Positions 26,715-36,205 of a DNA stretch of 64,000 nucleotides are shown here, piece after piece. Under the pieces are notes generated by a model. The model ran no database searches. It worked only from the letters and a program-made list of their open reading frames with translations, and was not told the origin of the DNA. The stretch's first letter is position 1; every line of letters begins with the position of its first letter. The DNA is from Alphaproteobacteria bacterium (GTDB taxonomy: Bacteria > Pseudomonadota > Alphaproteobacteria > Rhizobiales > Rhizobiaceae). The stretch lies in NCBI GenBank assembly GCA_018823835.1, contig JAHJHT010000002.1, positions 186,001 to 250,000 on the forward strand. Direction: 5' to 3'. Both the position numbers and the translations under genes were made by a program.

Positions 26715-27466
26715 ATCTCCGGCGGATAGTCGACGCGCATCAGGTAGAGCCCGTCCGGCGGCGCAACGGCTCCGCAGGCCGATCGATCCTTCGCCTCGAG
26801 TGCGGCCTGCACGTCTCCGGCCGTCCAGGCACCCTCGCCGACCCGCTTCAACGTGCCGACCATCGACCGCACCTGGTTGTGCAGGAAGGATCGCGCCGAA
26901 GCCCGGACCTCGATCAGGTCTCCCGCCTGCGTGACGTCGAGGCGGTCGAGCGTCCTAAGCGGGCTCTTGGCCTGGCACTGGACCGACCGGAAGGTGGTGA
27001 AGTCGTGCCGGCCGACAAGCATCTGCGCCGCCTCGTGCATGGCCTCGGCCGAGAGCATGGCCGGAACCCACCAGACGCGGTTCTTCTCCAGCGCCGGCGA
27101 AGCCCGACGGTTGAGGATGCGGTAGAGATAGTGCCGCGCCGTCGCAGAGAAACGGGCGTCGAAGCTGTCCGGAACCGCAGCAGCCGCAAGAATGCTCACC
27201 GATTCCCGCGCCATTCGCAGATGCGCGTTGATGGCGTCGCGCACCGTGTCGTCTGGCCACTCCCTGACGAGGTCGAGATGCGCCACCTGGCCCGCCGCGT
27301 GGACGCCGGCATCCGTCCTGCCGGCGCCGCGAAGCGAAATCTCTTCGCCGCAAAAGCCCAAGACTGCCTGCTCTATGGCTTGCTGCACCGAGGGCTGGCC
27401 GGCCTGCCTCTGCCACCCTGAATAGGGCGTGCCGTCATATTCGACGTCGAGGCGGTAGCGCGGCAT
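26711..27466 (-). CDS. truA: TruA, tRNA pseudouridine(38-40) synthase
   Basis: 251-residue pseudouridine synthase acting on positions 38-40 of the tRNA anticodon arm. The catalytic aspartate lies in [12 protein letters not shown]. The N-terminus [19 protein letters not shown] and the C-terminal [14 protein letters not shown] are also diagnostic. The start at 27466 was chosen because it gives the family N-terminus; the 34 residues of open frame before it overlap the GNAT stop region. It is last in the minus-strand def-fmt-GNAT-truA run. Confidence 0.96.
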   Translation of the reverse strand: MPRYRLDVEYDGTPYSGWQRQAGQPSVQQAIEQAVLGFCGEEISLRGAGRTDAGVHAAGQVAHLDLVREWPDDTVRDAINAHLRMARESVSILAAAAVPDSFDARFSATARHYLYRILNRRASPALEKNRVWWVPAMLSAEAMHEAAQMLVGRHDFTTFRSVQCQAKSPLRTLDRLDVTQAGDLIEVRASARSFLHNQVRSMVGTLKRVGEGAWTAGDVQAALEAKDRSACGAVAPPDGLYLMRVDYPPEI

Positions 27467-27474
27467 CCAGTCCG

Positions 27475-27984
27475 TTAAGCCGCCAGTTCGGCGCCGAAAG
27501 CCGTCGCGTAGACCAGCTTGCCGGCTTCCGGCGCTTCGCCCCAGGCGAGCGCCTGCAGGGCGTCGCACTGGTAGTCGCTCTCGAATCCCGCGGCGCGCTG
27601 ACGCTCGTAGCCGAAGCGGCTGTAGTAGGCAGGGTCGCCCAGCACGATGGCGAGCGTTTCACCCGCCTGCTTCAACCTGAGATGGGCCTCGCGCACCAGC
27701 GCGCCACCGATCCCCGATCCGTGCATGGCGGGCTCCACCGCCAGAGGGGCGAGTGCAACTGCCGGAAACTCCCGGCCGGCATGCTCCACGTAAAGGCGGG
27801 AGAACAGGATATGGCCGACGACCTGGCCTTCTTCCTCCGCGACCAGTTCGACCACGGCGTCGCCGCCCGAAACCAGCGCATCGACCAGCCCGGCCTCCGC
27901 CTTCTGGCCGAATGCGTGTTCCTCGACCAGCCTGATCGCCTCGCGATCCCTGGGCGTCGCGGCCCTTATCGACATCATGCTCAT
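27475..27984 (-). CDS. GNAT-family N-acetyltransferase
   Basis: 169-residue GNAT fold with the acetyl-CoA site in [16 protein letters not shown] (Q/RxxGxG/A-type) and [14 protein letters not shown] near the C-terminus. The latter is typical of the YhbS-like group. The substrate is unknown. The start at 27984 overlaps the fmt stop by 4 bases (ATGA), and truA starts 8 bases after its stop, so it sits firmly inside the def-fmt-truA operon. Confidence 0.88.
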   Translation of the reverse strand: MSMMSIRAATPRDREAIRLVEEHAFGQKAEAGLVDALVSGGDAVVELVAEEEGQVVGHILFSRLYVEHAGREFPAVALAPLAVEPAMHGSGIGGALVREAHLRLKQAGETLAIVLGDPAYYSRFGYERQRAAGFESDYQCDALQALAWGEAPEAGKLVYATAFGAELAA

Positions 27985-28916
27985 AGCAATATCGTTCCTT
28001 GATCTACTTTTGCACCGCGCAGAAACTCATCAGCCTTAACTGGTTTTCCGCCGGCGCGCTGCAATTCGACGAGGCGCACGGCGCCTTCTCCACAGCCGAC
28101 GGTCAGCCGGTCGTCCAGCATGGCGCCTGCCGGGCCGCTGCCCTTGCCAATCGTCGTACGCAGTATCTTCAGCCTTTCGCGCCGGCCGCCGAGTTCGATT
28201 TCGCACCAGGCGCCCGGAAATGGCGACAGCCCGCGCACCCGGTTGTGGACCTCCGAAGCTGGCAAGTTCCAGTCGATCCGCGTCTCGGCCTTGTCGATCT
28301 TGCGGGCGTAGGTCGCTCCTTCAGCGGCCTGCGGCGTCAGCGGTAGGTGGCCTCCCTCAAGCTTCTCGAGCGCCTCCACCATCAGACGCGCACCCGCATG
28401 CATCAACCTGTCGTGCAACTCGCCTGCTGTCTCGTCGGGACCGATTGCGATCCGTTGGGCAAGTCCCACCGGACCGGTATCCAGCCCCTCTTCCATCCTC
28501 ATGATCATCATGCCTGTCTCGGCGTCGCCGGCCATGATCGCGCGCTGGATCGGCGCGGCGCCGCGCCAGCGCGGCAGGAGCGACGCATGGCCGTTATACG
28601 CGCCAAGCCGCGTCGCCCGAAGCACTTGCGGCGGCAGCAGCAGTCCATAGGCGACGACGACGGCCAGGTCTGCATCGAGCGTGGCTAACTCCTGCTGCGC
28701 GGCGCCGTCACGCAGCGTCTTCGGCGAACGGACCTCGATGCCGAGGCGCTCGGCAGCTTTCTGCACTGGCGAAGGCGTCAGGTCGAGGCCGCGTCGACCG
28801 GCAGGTCGGGGGGGCTGCGTGTAGACGGCCACGACCTCGTGACCGGCCTCGACAATGGCTTCGAGCGTCGGCACGGAGAAATCCGGCGTACCCATGAAAA
28901 TGATGCGCAGCGGCAT
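27981..28916 (-). CDS. fmt: Fmt, methionyl-tRNA formyltransferase
   Basis: 311-residue enzyme that formylates initiator Met-tRNA with 10-formyltetrahydrofolate. The N-terminal [18 protein letters not shown] and the catalytic [20 protein letters not shown] are present (Asn, His; Asp in the later EEGLDTGP region). The C-terminal OB-like domain starts at about residue 207 and has SPFPGAWCE. It is 34 bases downstream of def, the usual pairing of formylation and deformylation. Confidence 0.97.
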   Translation of the reverse strand: MPLRIIFMGTPDFSVPTLEAIVEAGHEVVAVYTQPPRPAGRRGLDLTPSPVQKAAERLGIEVRSPKTLRDGAAQQELATLDADLAVVVAYGLLLPPQVLRATRLGAYNGHASLLPRWRGAAPIQRAIMAGDAETGMMIMRMEEGLDTGPVGLAQRIAIGPDETAGELHDRLMHAGARLMVEALEKLEGGHLPLTPQAAEGATYARKIDKAETRIDWNLPASEVHNRVRGLSPFPGAWCEIELGGRRERLKILRTTIGKGSGPAGAMLDDRLTVGCGEGAVRLVELQRAGGKPVKADEFLRGAKVDQGTILL

Positions 28917-28950
28917 GATGGCTGGCTTTCCCGATGGGGGGCGGAGCGCC

Positions 28951-29481
28951 CTACCCGACCATCCTGGCCGGCTGGCGGTCGCGTGCCAGTTTCTTGAACT
29001 TCTTGACCACCATGTCTCGCTTCAGCTTCGAAATGTGATCGATGAAGAGCACGCCGTCGAGATGGTCGATCTCATGCTGCAGGCAGGTTGCCAGAAGCCC
29101 ATCAGCCTCGATCTCCTGTGTCTTGCCGTCGCGATCGAGGTAGCTGACCCTGACGGTCGCGGGCCGCTCGACCTCGGCGTAGTAGTCCGGGATCGACAGG
29201 CAGCCCTCCTCGTAGACCGAGCGCTCATCGCTGCTGCCCAAGACCTGCGGGTTGATGAAAACGAGCGGCGCGGGCGTCTCGTCTTCCTTGGCCAGGTCAA
29301 TGACCAGCATGCGCAGCGGCTCCCCAACCTGGATGGCCGCCAGTCCGATGCCGGGCGCGTCATACATCGTGGCCAGCATGTCGTCGGCCAGCTTCTGCAG
29401 CGGCGCATCGACGCGCTCGACGGGCTTCGAGACGGTGCGCAGTATGGGATCCGGCAGGATGATGAGAGGCTTGATCGACAT
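28951..29481 (-). CDS. def: Def, peptide deformylase
   Basis: 176-residue iron/zinc deformylase that removes the formyl group from nascent N-termini. All three motifs are present: [17 protein letters not shown] and QHEIDHLDG. The start is ATG at 29481 with AGGTGAG upstream; an in-frame GTG at 29490 is less likely. First gene of the def-fmt-GNAT-truA operon and divergent from rmuC across 102 bases. Confidence 0.97.
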   Translation of the reverse strand: MSIKPLIILPDPILRTVSKPVERVDAPLQKLADDMLATMYDAPGIGLAAIQVGEPLRMLVIDLAKEDETPAPLVFINPQVLGSSDERSVYEEGCLSIPDYYAEVERPATVRVSYLDRDGKTQEIEADGLLATCLQHEIDHLDGVLFIDHISKLKRDMVVKKFKKLARDRQPARMVG

Positions 29482-29583
29482 CGCACTCACCTAAGATGTC
29501 CGCTTTGACGCGTCAACCGGCCACGTGAACGGTTGTTCTTGTTTTGATCTGACCGAAGACAGCGAATCGTCTATGCTGGCGCC

Positions 29584-30858
29584 ATGAATGACCTTTCAGC
29601 ACTACTGGCAGAACCCATCCTGCGGCTTGGCGCGACCAGCGTGACACTCGGCCAGTTGCTGGCTTTCGGGGCGCTGCTGGTGCTCGGGCTCCTGATTTTC
29701 CTTGCTGTCGCGTTGTGGCGTGCGTCCAGCGCGCGCGCCGCCGCCGCGGCGGAAGCCGCGCAGTTGGCACGGGACGCCGAGACGCGCATGGCCGGCATTT
29801 TGCAGGCCCAGGCGGAGATGCAGGGAAGGCTTGGCACCGTCGCCGAAGTGTTCGGGGCCCGGCAGGCGGAACTGACGCAGTCGATCGGCCAGCGCCTCGA
29901 CGCAATGACCGGCCGCCTCGGCCAGACCATGACCGAGCAGACCAAATCAACGCATGAGAGCCTAGCCAAGCTGCAGGAAAGGCTGGCGGTCATCGACACC
30001 GCCCAGAACAACATCCAGTCGCTCGCCGGCCAGGTGGTGCAGTTGCAGGCAATCCTGTCCAACAAGCAGACGCGCGGCGCCTTCGGACAGTCTCGCATGG
30101 AAGCGATCATCGCAGACGGACTGCCGATGGGAGCCTATGAATTCCAGGCGACGCTCTCCAACGGAAACCGGCCCGACTGCCTGATCAAGATGCCCAACGA
30201 TTCACCGTCGCTGGTCATCGACGCGAAATTTCCGCTCGAGGCGTGGAATGCCATCCGCGCGGCCTCGGAACTCGACAATCCGGGCGAACAGCCGAAATTC
30301 GCAGCCCAGGCGTTCCGGCGCGACATCGAGATCCATCTCAAGGCGATATCCGACAAGTACCTGATCCAGGGCGAAACCCAGGATACGGCCTTCATGTTCG
30401 TGCCGTCGGAATCGATCTTCGCCGAAATCCACGAGAATTTCGAAGCGATCGTCCACAAGGCGCACCGCGCACGCGTCGTCATCGTCTCGCCGTCGCTCCT
30501 GATGCTGTCGATCCAGGTCATCCAGGCAATCCTGAAGGATGCCCGGATGCGCGAGCAGGCGCATCTGATCCAGGGCGAGGTTGTCCGGCTCATGGAAGAT
30601 GTCGGCAGGCTGGACGAGCGCGTGCGCAAGCTCCAGACCCATTTCGGCCAGGCATCGCGGGACATCGACGACATCCTGGTCTCGTCCGGCAAAGTCACCA
30701 AGCGCGGCCAGAAGATCGAGGCGCTGGAGTTCGGCGCCTCGGGCCACGATGCGGAGGACATGCGCGACGCCGAGCCGAGGAGCGTGTCGGGTAGCGGCGA
30801 CAAGCCGACACTGGGCGGCGGCCAGCTGAAGCTGCGGGTGGTCGACGAGGGCGACTAG
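29584..30858 (+). CDS. rmuC: RmuC-family DNA recombination protein
   Basis: 424-residue protein with an N-terminal membrane anchor (about residues 23-46), a long Ala-rich coiled coil (about 48-150) and the RmuC nuclease-like domain (about 150-370), recognisable by VIDAKFPLEAW, DTAFMFVPSE and SPSLLMLSIQVI. RmuC limits rearrangements at inverted repeats; its biochemical activity is not firmly known. The C-terminal 50 residues are low-complexity. It shares its CTAG stop with the CDF transporter gene. Confidence 0.93.
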   Translation: MNDLSALLAEPILRLGATSVTLGQLLAFGALLVLGLLIFLAVALWRASSARAAAAAEAAQLARDAETRMAGILQAQAEMQGRLGTVAEVFGARQAELTQSIGQRLDAMTGRLGQTMTEQTKSTHESLAKLQERLAVIDTAQNNIQSLAGQVVQLQAILSNKQTRGAFGQSRMEAIIADGLPMGAYEFQATLSNGNRPDCLIKMPNDSPSLVIDAKFPLEAWNAIRAASELDNPGEQPKFAAQAFRRDIEIHLKAISDKYLIQGETQDTAFMFVPSESIFAEIHENFEAIVHKAHRARVVIVSPSLLMLSIQVIQAILKDARMREQAHLIQGEVVRLMEDVGRLDERVRKLQTHFGQASRDIDDILVSSGKVTKRGQKIEALEFGASGHDAEDMRDAEPRSVSGSGDKPTLGGGQLKLRVVDEGD

Positions 30859-31835
30859 GCTTCCTGCCCCGCAGCCTCCGCCGATGCCTTGCCTTCCTCC
30901 AGCGCGAGGCGCCGCCGCTCCCAGCCGCTGGTCGTCTGCGGCTTCACGAACAAGGAAGTGATCTCGGGAAGTTCCTTGTGGAGAAGTGCTTCGAGGCGCT
31001 CGACGCAGGCCTCGATTTCCGGCGCGGCTGTGTGATCCTCGAATTCGATGCTGAGGCCCGCGACAATTGAATCGGGGCCCAGATGCACCGTCAGGACACC
31101 GTTCGCCTTCTGCACGACCGGGTCTGCCTGCGCGATTTCAAGCACCCTGCGCTGAACGTCCGGCATGGCCGGTTCGCCGATCAGCAGGCCCTTGCTCTCG
31201 CGAGCCAGGAAGATGGCGGTTGCGCCGAGTATCAGACTGATGCCGATCGAAGCGACACCGTCGAGTTCGGGGATTTCCAGAACCTCGGCGGCAAGGATGC
31301 CGAAGAAGGCGACCGCGAGCCCGAGCAGCGCCGCACTGTCCTCGAACAGCACGGTGTAGACGCTCGGATCCTTGCTCAGTCGAACCGCCTCGAACCATCC
31401 GAAGCTTCCCTTGTGACGACGGAACTCCTTGAACGCGACCCACCACGTCACCCCTTCGAAAACGAAGGAGACGCCGAGAACGACATAGTTCACCGTGGGA
31501 TTGCGGACCGGCTCAGGGTGCAGGATGTGCGAGACGCCCTCGTAGAAGGAGATGCCGGCGCCGAGCGCGAAGACGAGGAGCGCGACAATGAAGCTCCAGA
31601 AATAGAGTTCCCTGCCATGACCGAGCGGATGGCTGAGGTCAGGCGGCCGGGCGGCCCGATTCAGCCCGTAGAGAAGCAGCAGGCCGTTACCCGTGTCGAC
31701 GACCGAGTGGACACCTTCCGAGAGCATTGCCGAACTGCCGGTGAAGAAGGCGGCGACGAACTTGGTCAGCGCGATCAGCAGATTGCCGACAATCGCGGCG
31801 TAGATGACAACCTTGGAGCCTGAGTGCCCGGCCAT
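30855..31835 (-). CDS. Cation diffusion facilitator family transporter
   Basis: 326-residue CDF metal/proton antiporter with about five to six membrane segments in residues 8-205 and a cytoplasmic C-terminal domain. The metal-site residues HSVVD in TM2 (SEGVHSVVDTGN) and FEDSAALLG in TM5 fit the family pattern. The HPLGHGRELYFWSF loop is typical. The metal (Zn, Mn, Fe, Co) cannot be told from sequence. The start at 31835 has GAGGGGAC upstream; 15 more in-frame residues are possible but lack support. Confidence 0.92.
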   Translation of the reverse strand: MAGHSGSKVVIYAAIVGNLLIALTKFVAAFFTGSSAMLSEGVHSVVDTGNGLLLLYGLNRAARPPDLSHPLGHGRELYFWSFIVALLVFALGAGISFYEGVSHILHPEPVRNPTVNYVVLGVSFVFEGVTWWVAFKEFRRHKGSFGWFEAVRLSKDPSVYTVLFEDSAALLGLAVAFFGILAAEVLEIPELDGVASIGISLILGATAIFLARESKGLLIGEPAMPDVQRRVLEIAQADPVVQKANGVLTVHLGPDSIVAGLSIEFEDHTAAPEIEACVERLEALLHKELPEITSLFVKPQTTSGWERRRLALEEGKASAEAAGQEA

Positions 31836-31916
31836 GGAAACGTCCCCTCTGTGCCGCGCCTCGCTCTCGCGGACGCTCAATCGTGTCGGAAAAGCGTCAG
31901 CGGGCGAAAGGTTGCG

Positions 31917-32726
31917 TCAGTCGGCCAGTTCGTCGGTCCACACCTTGAAGGAGGAAAGGATACCCGGGCCGAAAATATGGGTCAGCGGAACGTCAGCCGC
32001 ATCGCGTCCATAGGCAATCAGCGTGCGGCCGATGCGCGGTGCGTTGTTGCGGGGATCGTATGCGTGCCAGCGCCCGCTGAGATAGACTTCGATCCAGCCG
32101 GCGAAGTCCATGTCGGACCAGGGTTTTGGCAGGCCGATGTCGCCAATATAGCCGGTGCAGTATCGGGTCGGAATGTTCAGGGCGCGGCAGAAGGCGACGG
32201 CCAGGTGGGCGAAATCCCGGCACACGCCGCTCCGCTCGCGATAGGCCTCGACGGCGGTCCTGGTAGGACGCGCCAGGCCGTAGTTAAACGTCAGGTGGTT
32301 GTGCACGAAGTCGCAGACGGCCTGGACGCGCGCCGCGCCCGGCGGCGTGTGACCAAACAGTTGCCACGCCTCGGTCGCCAGGACATCGCTTTCGCAATAC
32401 CTGCTGGGCAGCAGGAAGAGCAGCGTGTCGGTCGGCAGATGCTCAACCTGATGCTGGAAGGCCGATGTATCGACGACTTCAAACGATCCCGGGTCGCGCA
32501 CGACGGAATCGGTGCCGATCGTGAAGCGTCCAGCCGTCGCAACAAGACGGTTGCACCAGTTGCCGAAACTGTCGCGGTAGCTTTCGATCTGCACCGGCGG
32601 ATCGGAAACGAGAAAGTCGGGACGCTCAAGATCCGAGGCGCGTGAATAATGGACGTTGAGCATGGCAATCATCGGTGTGGCTTGCGGAAAGTCGAAACTC
32701 ATCTCGCAGCCAATGTGAATACGCAT
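31917..32726 (-). CDS. Transglutaminase-like cysteine protease-fold protein
   Basis: 269-residue cytoplasmic protein with a bacterial transglutaminase-like core. The catalytic cysteine lies in RSGVCRDFAHLAVAFCRAL, the histidine in WHAYDPRNNAP, and the aspartate follows. An N-terminal beta domain precedes it. Members are proteases or peptidases of uncertain substrate. The start at 32726 has a good AAGGAG; the open frame to 32768 is disfavoured. It lies 81 bases before the CDF gene on the same strand. Confidence 0.88.
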   Translation of the reverse strand: MRIHIGCEMSFDFPQATPMIAMLNVHYSRASDLERPDFLVSDPPVQIESYRDSFGNWCNRLVATAGRFTIGTDSVVRDPGSFEVVDTSAFQHQVEHLPTDTLLFLLPSRYCESDVLATEAWQLFGHTPPGAARVQAVCDFVHNHLTFNYGLARPTRTAVEAYRERSGVCRDFAHLAVAFCRALNIPTRYCTGYIGDIGLPKPWSDMDFAGWIEVYLSGRWHAYDPRNNAPRIGRTLIAYGRDAADVPLTHIFGPGILSSFKVWTDELAD

Positions 32727-32887
32727 TGATCTCCTTGCTGGCCGTGCAGTTCGAGAGGGCGGATGCACCCTGTATGCGGCAGGCAGGCGAGCATTGCACG
32801 GGCACGACGGGTTGACGAGGGTTCAGCGTGAAATCCCGGCTTGCACCCGCTGATGCGCTTGGTGTGGCTTGGTGATGTCTTGCTCTC

Positions 32888-32913
32888 GGAACGGAGAGTT
32901 GGTTCACTCCGCT
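32888..32913 (+). promoter_or_regulatory. Possible EcfG (general stress) promoter
   Basis: GGAAC at 32888-32892, a 17-base spacer, then CGCT at 32910-32913. The EcfG consensus in alphaproteobacteria is GGAAC-N16/17-CGTT. It sits 24 bases before the ATG of the small basic protein, leaving room for a ribosome site (GGAG). One mismatch in the -10 makes this tentative. Confidence 0.3.
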
Positions 32914-32937
32914 TCCCGCAACCCGGAGTGACGAATC

Positions 32938-33066
32938 ATGGCCAAAGGTCAGATGAAGAGCAAGAAGGAAACCCGCAAACCCAAGAAGGACGCCAAGAAG
33001 CCCGCGCCGGCCCCGGCCCTCAAGGCACCGCCCGTTGCCGCCATACGTCTGAAGGAAAAGAAATAG
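32938..33066 (+). CDS. Small Lys/Pro/Ala-rich basic protein
   Basis: 42 residues beginning MAKGQMKSKKETRKPKKDAK and ending in LKEKK. Short proteins with this MAKGQ..SN/KKExKKPKK pattern occur widely in proteobacteria and have no assigned function. The charge suggests nucleic-acid or ribosome association. The ATG at 32938 has a GGAG site at a normal distance, and the codon use matches real genes. A possible general-stress promoter lies upstream. Confidence 0.75.
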   Translation: MAKGQMKSKKETRKPKKDAKKPAPAPALKAPPVAAIRLKEKK

Positions 33067-33214
33067 TCCGCAAGGGGCGCGTCCGCACGGGCATTTGACG
33101 GCGAGACGCGGCAAAGCCGCCAGATCGATCCGGCAAGCGGTTCAGGCTGAAAGAGCTTGAGGCAACAACAGAAGCACCGGCCCGCCGGCGCAAGCCGGCG
33201 GAATATGGTGCCGT

Positions 33215-33616
33215 TCAGCGCTTACGCTGCTTGCGGGCCGCGTAGCGCGCGTCGCGCTTGGCCTTGCGTTCTGCTTCGTCGCCCAGCAGACGGGCAATGC
33301 GCTCGTTCTCTTCGGCTTCGCGCGCCTTGGCTTCGGCCTGGGCAGCTTCCTCGGCCGCGATGCGGGCTGCCTCTTCGGCTGCTTCGCGCGCGGCGCGCTC
33401 GGCTGCCTCGCGGGCGAGCTTTTCCTGCCGCTGCTTTTCCTTTTCCACCGCGCGCTTCTCGCGCGCCTCAAGGATTGCCTGCCGCTCGGCCTTTCGGGCC
33501 TGTACCGCCGGATCATCCTCCGCCGGTCGGGCCTTGAACCTCTCCAGCAATGCCTTTTTCGCGTCGTTCGCCGCATTGCGGCGTTCAAAAATGTCTTTTT
33601 CCCTGTAGATCGCCAA
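33215..33616 (-). CDS. DUF6481-like coiled-coil protein
   Basis: 133-residue, highly charged Ala/Glu/Arg-rich helical protein: REKDIFERRNAANDAKKALL at the N-terminus followed by a long coiled coil of KARxxEE-type heptads to the end (AARKQRKR). It matches the DUF6481 pattern seen in Hyphomicrobiales; function unknown. The apparent start is TTG at 33616 with AGGGA seven bases upstream. It is a single-gene unit. Confidence 0.75.
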   Translation of the reverse strand: MAIYREKDIFERRNAANDAKKALLERFKARPAEDDPAVQARKAERQAILEAREKRAVEKEKQRQEKLAREAAERAAREAAEEAARIAAEEAAQAEAKAREAEENERIARLLGDEAERKAKRDARYAARKQRKR

Positions 33617-33845
33617 TTTTATATCCCTAGAGTCATCTCGCGCCGCTTACATACGCGCGACAGGCCAGAGTTCAAGCGCCAAAGCGCGCGTTTCCACGAA
33701 ATTGCCCTCTCGGTACGCCGAAAGGGTCGTCAAATCATGCTTTCGGTCGGCCCTTTCCTGAATGCACTGTTCACCGGGCGGGCTCTGGCAACAAAGCCAC
33801 ACCGCTACTAGCTGTGTGGTTCACGACCTCGAAAGCGAGCGCACC

Positions 33846-34904
33846 ATGGAACTTGGTCTCTATACCTTCGCCGATGTTTCCGTCGAGCCAGGTCCCAACG
33901 CCATCGGACCACATCAGCGGTTGCGCAACCTGATCGAGGAGATCACGCTGGCCGATCAGGTCGGCCTCGACGTGTTTGGGCTCGGTGAACACCACCGGCC
34001 CGACTATGCCGTTTCGGCGCCGGTCGTGGCGCTTGCCGCCGCAGCCGAGCATACCAAGCGGATCAGATTGACCAGCGCGGTTACCGTGCTTTCCTCGGAC
34101 GATCCGGTGCGCGTCTTCCAGCAGTTTTCCACGCTTGACCAACTCTCTTCGGGCCGCGCGGAGATCATGGCCGGGCGCGGCTCTTTCATCGAATCCTTTC
34201 CGCTGTTCGGCTACAATCTCGAGGATTATGACGAGCTCTTTTCGGAAAAGCTCGACCTGCTGCTCAAGCTTCGCGATAGCGTCAAGGTCAGTTGGTCGGG
34301 CAGGCTGCGCGCGCCGATCCACGACCGCGGCGTCTATCCGCGCCCCTACCAGGACCAATTGCCGATCTGGATCGCGGTCGGCGGCACGCCGCAATCGGTC
34401 GCGCGCGCGGCAACGCTCGGCCTGCCGCTGGCGCTGGCCATCATCGGAGGCGAGCCTCATCGATTTGCGCCGCTGTTCCAGCTCTATCGCGAAACCGCGC
34501 GGCGCGCCGGGCATGATCCACGCACCCTGGCCACGAGCCTCAACGTGCATGGCTTCATCGGCGAGACAACGGAGCAGGCGGCCGACGACTTCTACGGACC
34601 TCAGGCAGAGGTGATGAACCGCATCGGACGCGAGCGCGGCTGGGGACCGACCAACCGCGCCCATTTCGACCAGTCGCGCTCGCCGACCGGCGCGCTGTTT
34701 GTCGGCAACCCGGAACAGGTCGCCGAGAAGATCGTCGCCCAGCACCGGATCTTCGGCAATGACCGCTTCCTGCTGCAGATGGCGATCGACATCATGCCGC
34801 ATGCCAAGATCATGAAGGCGATCGAGCTCTACGGCACCAGGGTCGCGCCGCTGGTCCGCAAGGAAACCGCCACCGCGAGCGCGGTCGATACGGCGACCGC
34901 CTGA
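33846..34904 (+). CDS. LLM-class flavin-dependent oxidoreductase
   Basis: 352-residue luciferase-like monooxygenase fold (TIM barrel, FMN or F420). Typical elements are [11 protein letters not shown] at the start, [50 protein letters not shown] and [17 protein letters not shown]. The substrate is unknown. The ATG at 33846 was chosen for the canonical barrel start; 28 residues of open frame upstream are rejected. It precedes an AI-2E-family gene on the same strand. Confidence 0.9.
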   Translation: MELGLYTFADVSVEPGPNAIGPHQRLRNLIEEITLADQVGLDVFGLGEHHRPDYAVSAPVVALAAAAEHTKRIRLTSAVTVLSSDDPVRVFQQFSTLDQLSSGRAEIMAGRGSFIESFPLFGYNLEDYDELFSEKLDLLLKLRDSVKVSWSGRLRAPIHDRGVYPRPYQDQLPIWIAVGGTPQSVARAATLGLPLALAIIGGEPHRFAPLFQLYRETARRAGHDPRTLATSLNVHGFIGETTEQAADDFYGPQAEVMNRIGRERGWGPTNRAHFDQSRSPTGALFVGNPEQVAEKIVAQHRIFGNDRFLLQMAIDIMPHAKIMKAIELYGTRVAPLVRKETATASAVDTATA

Positions 34905-34996
34905 ACAGCGCTGGCGGAACCAATTCCTTGCCAGCGGGTTTGCTGTCGGGGCCACAGTTTCGAAAGCCGTTCGACGCGGCCCCTTGAGGGGTTGCC

Positions 34997-36130
34997 ATGA
35001 ACAGGAAGAAAAGCGTCGCGGACGCGCCGTTGCCGACCGTCGTCGACACGCGCGGTTCCGACACGCGGCTGATGCGGTCGCTGCTCATCGGCATATTCAT
35101 CTTCATGGTGATCTACGCGCTCTATTTCGCACGCGACTTCTTCATGCCGGTCGTGCTGGCATTCCTGCTGGCGTTGACACTGACGCCGATCGTGCGTTTC
35201 CTGAAGTGGCACGGCGTGCCCGAGCCGCTGTCTGCGACGCTGCTCGTGCTCCTGGCGGTCCTGTCGCTCACGGCGGTGGGCTACTTCCTGTCGGGGCCTA
35301 TCGTGGACCTGGTCAACCGCGCGCCGACGATCGGGCGACAGGTTACCGAGCGCCTTGCGGAACTGCGGCACCCGTTTGAACAGGTCATGGAGGTTTCAAA
35401 GCAGGTCGAGAAAGTCGCCGAGACGGCGCAGGAGCCCGACGTGCAGAAGGTTGTCGTGGCGCAGCCCGGCATCCTGTCCCAGGCGGCCGGCAACCTGCTT
35501 TCTGCGGGCACGACAGCCGCGATAACGTTCGTCCTGTCCCTGTTCCTCCTCGCCTCCGGGACGATGTTCTACGAAAAGACGATCCAGTCCTTTGCGCGAA
35601 TGAGCGAGAAGAAGCGCGCCCTGCGTCTGGTCTATGATGTCGAGCGCGAGATTTCGCGCTACCTGCTCACCGTCGCGCTCATCAACACCGGGCTCGGCGT
35701 GGCCGTGGCACTCGGGCTCTGGGGTTTGGGCATGCCGACACCCTTCGTGTGGGGCGCTGCCGCCGCGGCGCTGAATTTTCTGCCCTATGTCGGCGCAGTG
35801 GTTACGGTGGTGCTGGTCGCCGCCATCGCGCTCATCAGCTTCGACACGCTTTCCTACGCGTTATTGGCGCCAGCCTTCGTGCTCGCCTGCAACCTGGTCG
35901 AGGGGCAACTGGTGACGCCGCTGATCGTTGGCCGAAGGCTGGAGATCAATGCCGTTGCGGTGTTCGTCGCGGTCGCCTTCTGGTCCTGGCTATGGGGTTT
36001 CATCGGTGCCCTGATCGCCGTGCCGCTGCTCGTCGTCATCAAGGTTTTCTGCGACCATTTCGAAAGCTGGCGCCACATCGGCATCTTCCTTGCTGCGCAG
36101 GAGGTTCCGACCGCAAACCAGGAGGATTGA
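34997..36130 (+). CDS. AI-2E (TqsA/PerM) family transporter
   Basis: 377-residue inner-membrane protein with about seven to eight segments in the AI-2E family layout: paired N-terminal helices (about residues 28-80), a soluble helical region (100-165), and the C-terminal bundle with NFLPYVGAVV, LEGQ-like NLVEGQLVTPLIVGRRLEIN and GALIAVPLLVVIKV. Members include autoinducer exporters and Na/H antiporters, so the substrate is open. The ribosome site GAGGGG lies within a small CCCC-TTGA-GGGG hairpin immediately before the start. Confidence 0.88.
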   Translation: MNRKKSVADAPLPTVVDTRGSDTRLMRSLLIGIFIFMVIYALYFARDFFMPVVLAFLLALTLTPIVRFLKWHGVPEPLSATLLVLLAVLSLTAVGYFLSGPIVDLVNRAPTIGRQVTERLAELRHPFEQVMEVSKQVEKVAETAQEPDVQKVVVAQPGILSQAAGNLLSAGTTAAITFVLSLFLLASGTMFYEKTIQSFARMSEKKRALRLVYDVEREISRYLLTVALINTGLGVAVALGLWGLGMPTPFVWGAAAAALNFLPYVGAVVTVVLVAAIALISFDTLSYALLAPAFVLACNLVEGQLVTPLIVGRRLEINAVAVFVAVAFWSWLWGFIGALIAVPLLVVIKVFCDHFESWRHIGIFLAAQEVPTANQED

Positions 36131-36205
36131 GGCCAGACCGCAGCGGCGACCGTTGCGTCGCTTGCCGGCGTTCCTATATGCGAGTGCCGAACAGCGGACT
36201 TTTCC

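Noticed and set aside
28550-28620. Fmt motif [12 protein letters not shown], with Gly where many bacteria have Ile, as a defect
   Set aside because: The catalytic Asn and His are intact, and as I recall alphaproteobacterial Fmt proteins often have this residue.
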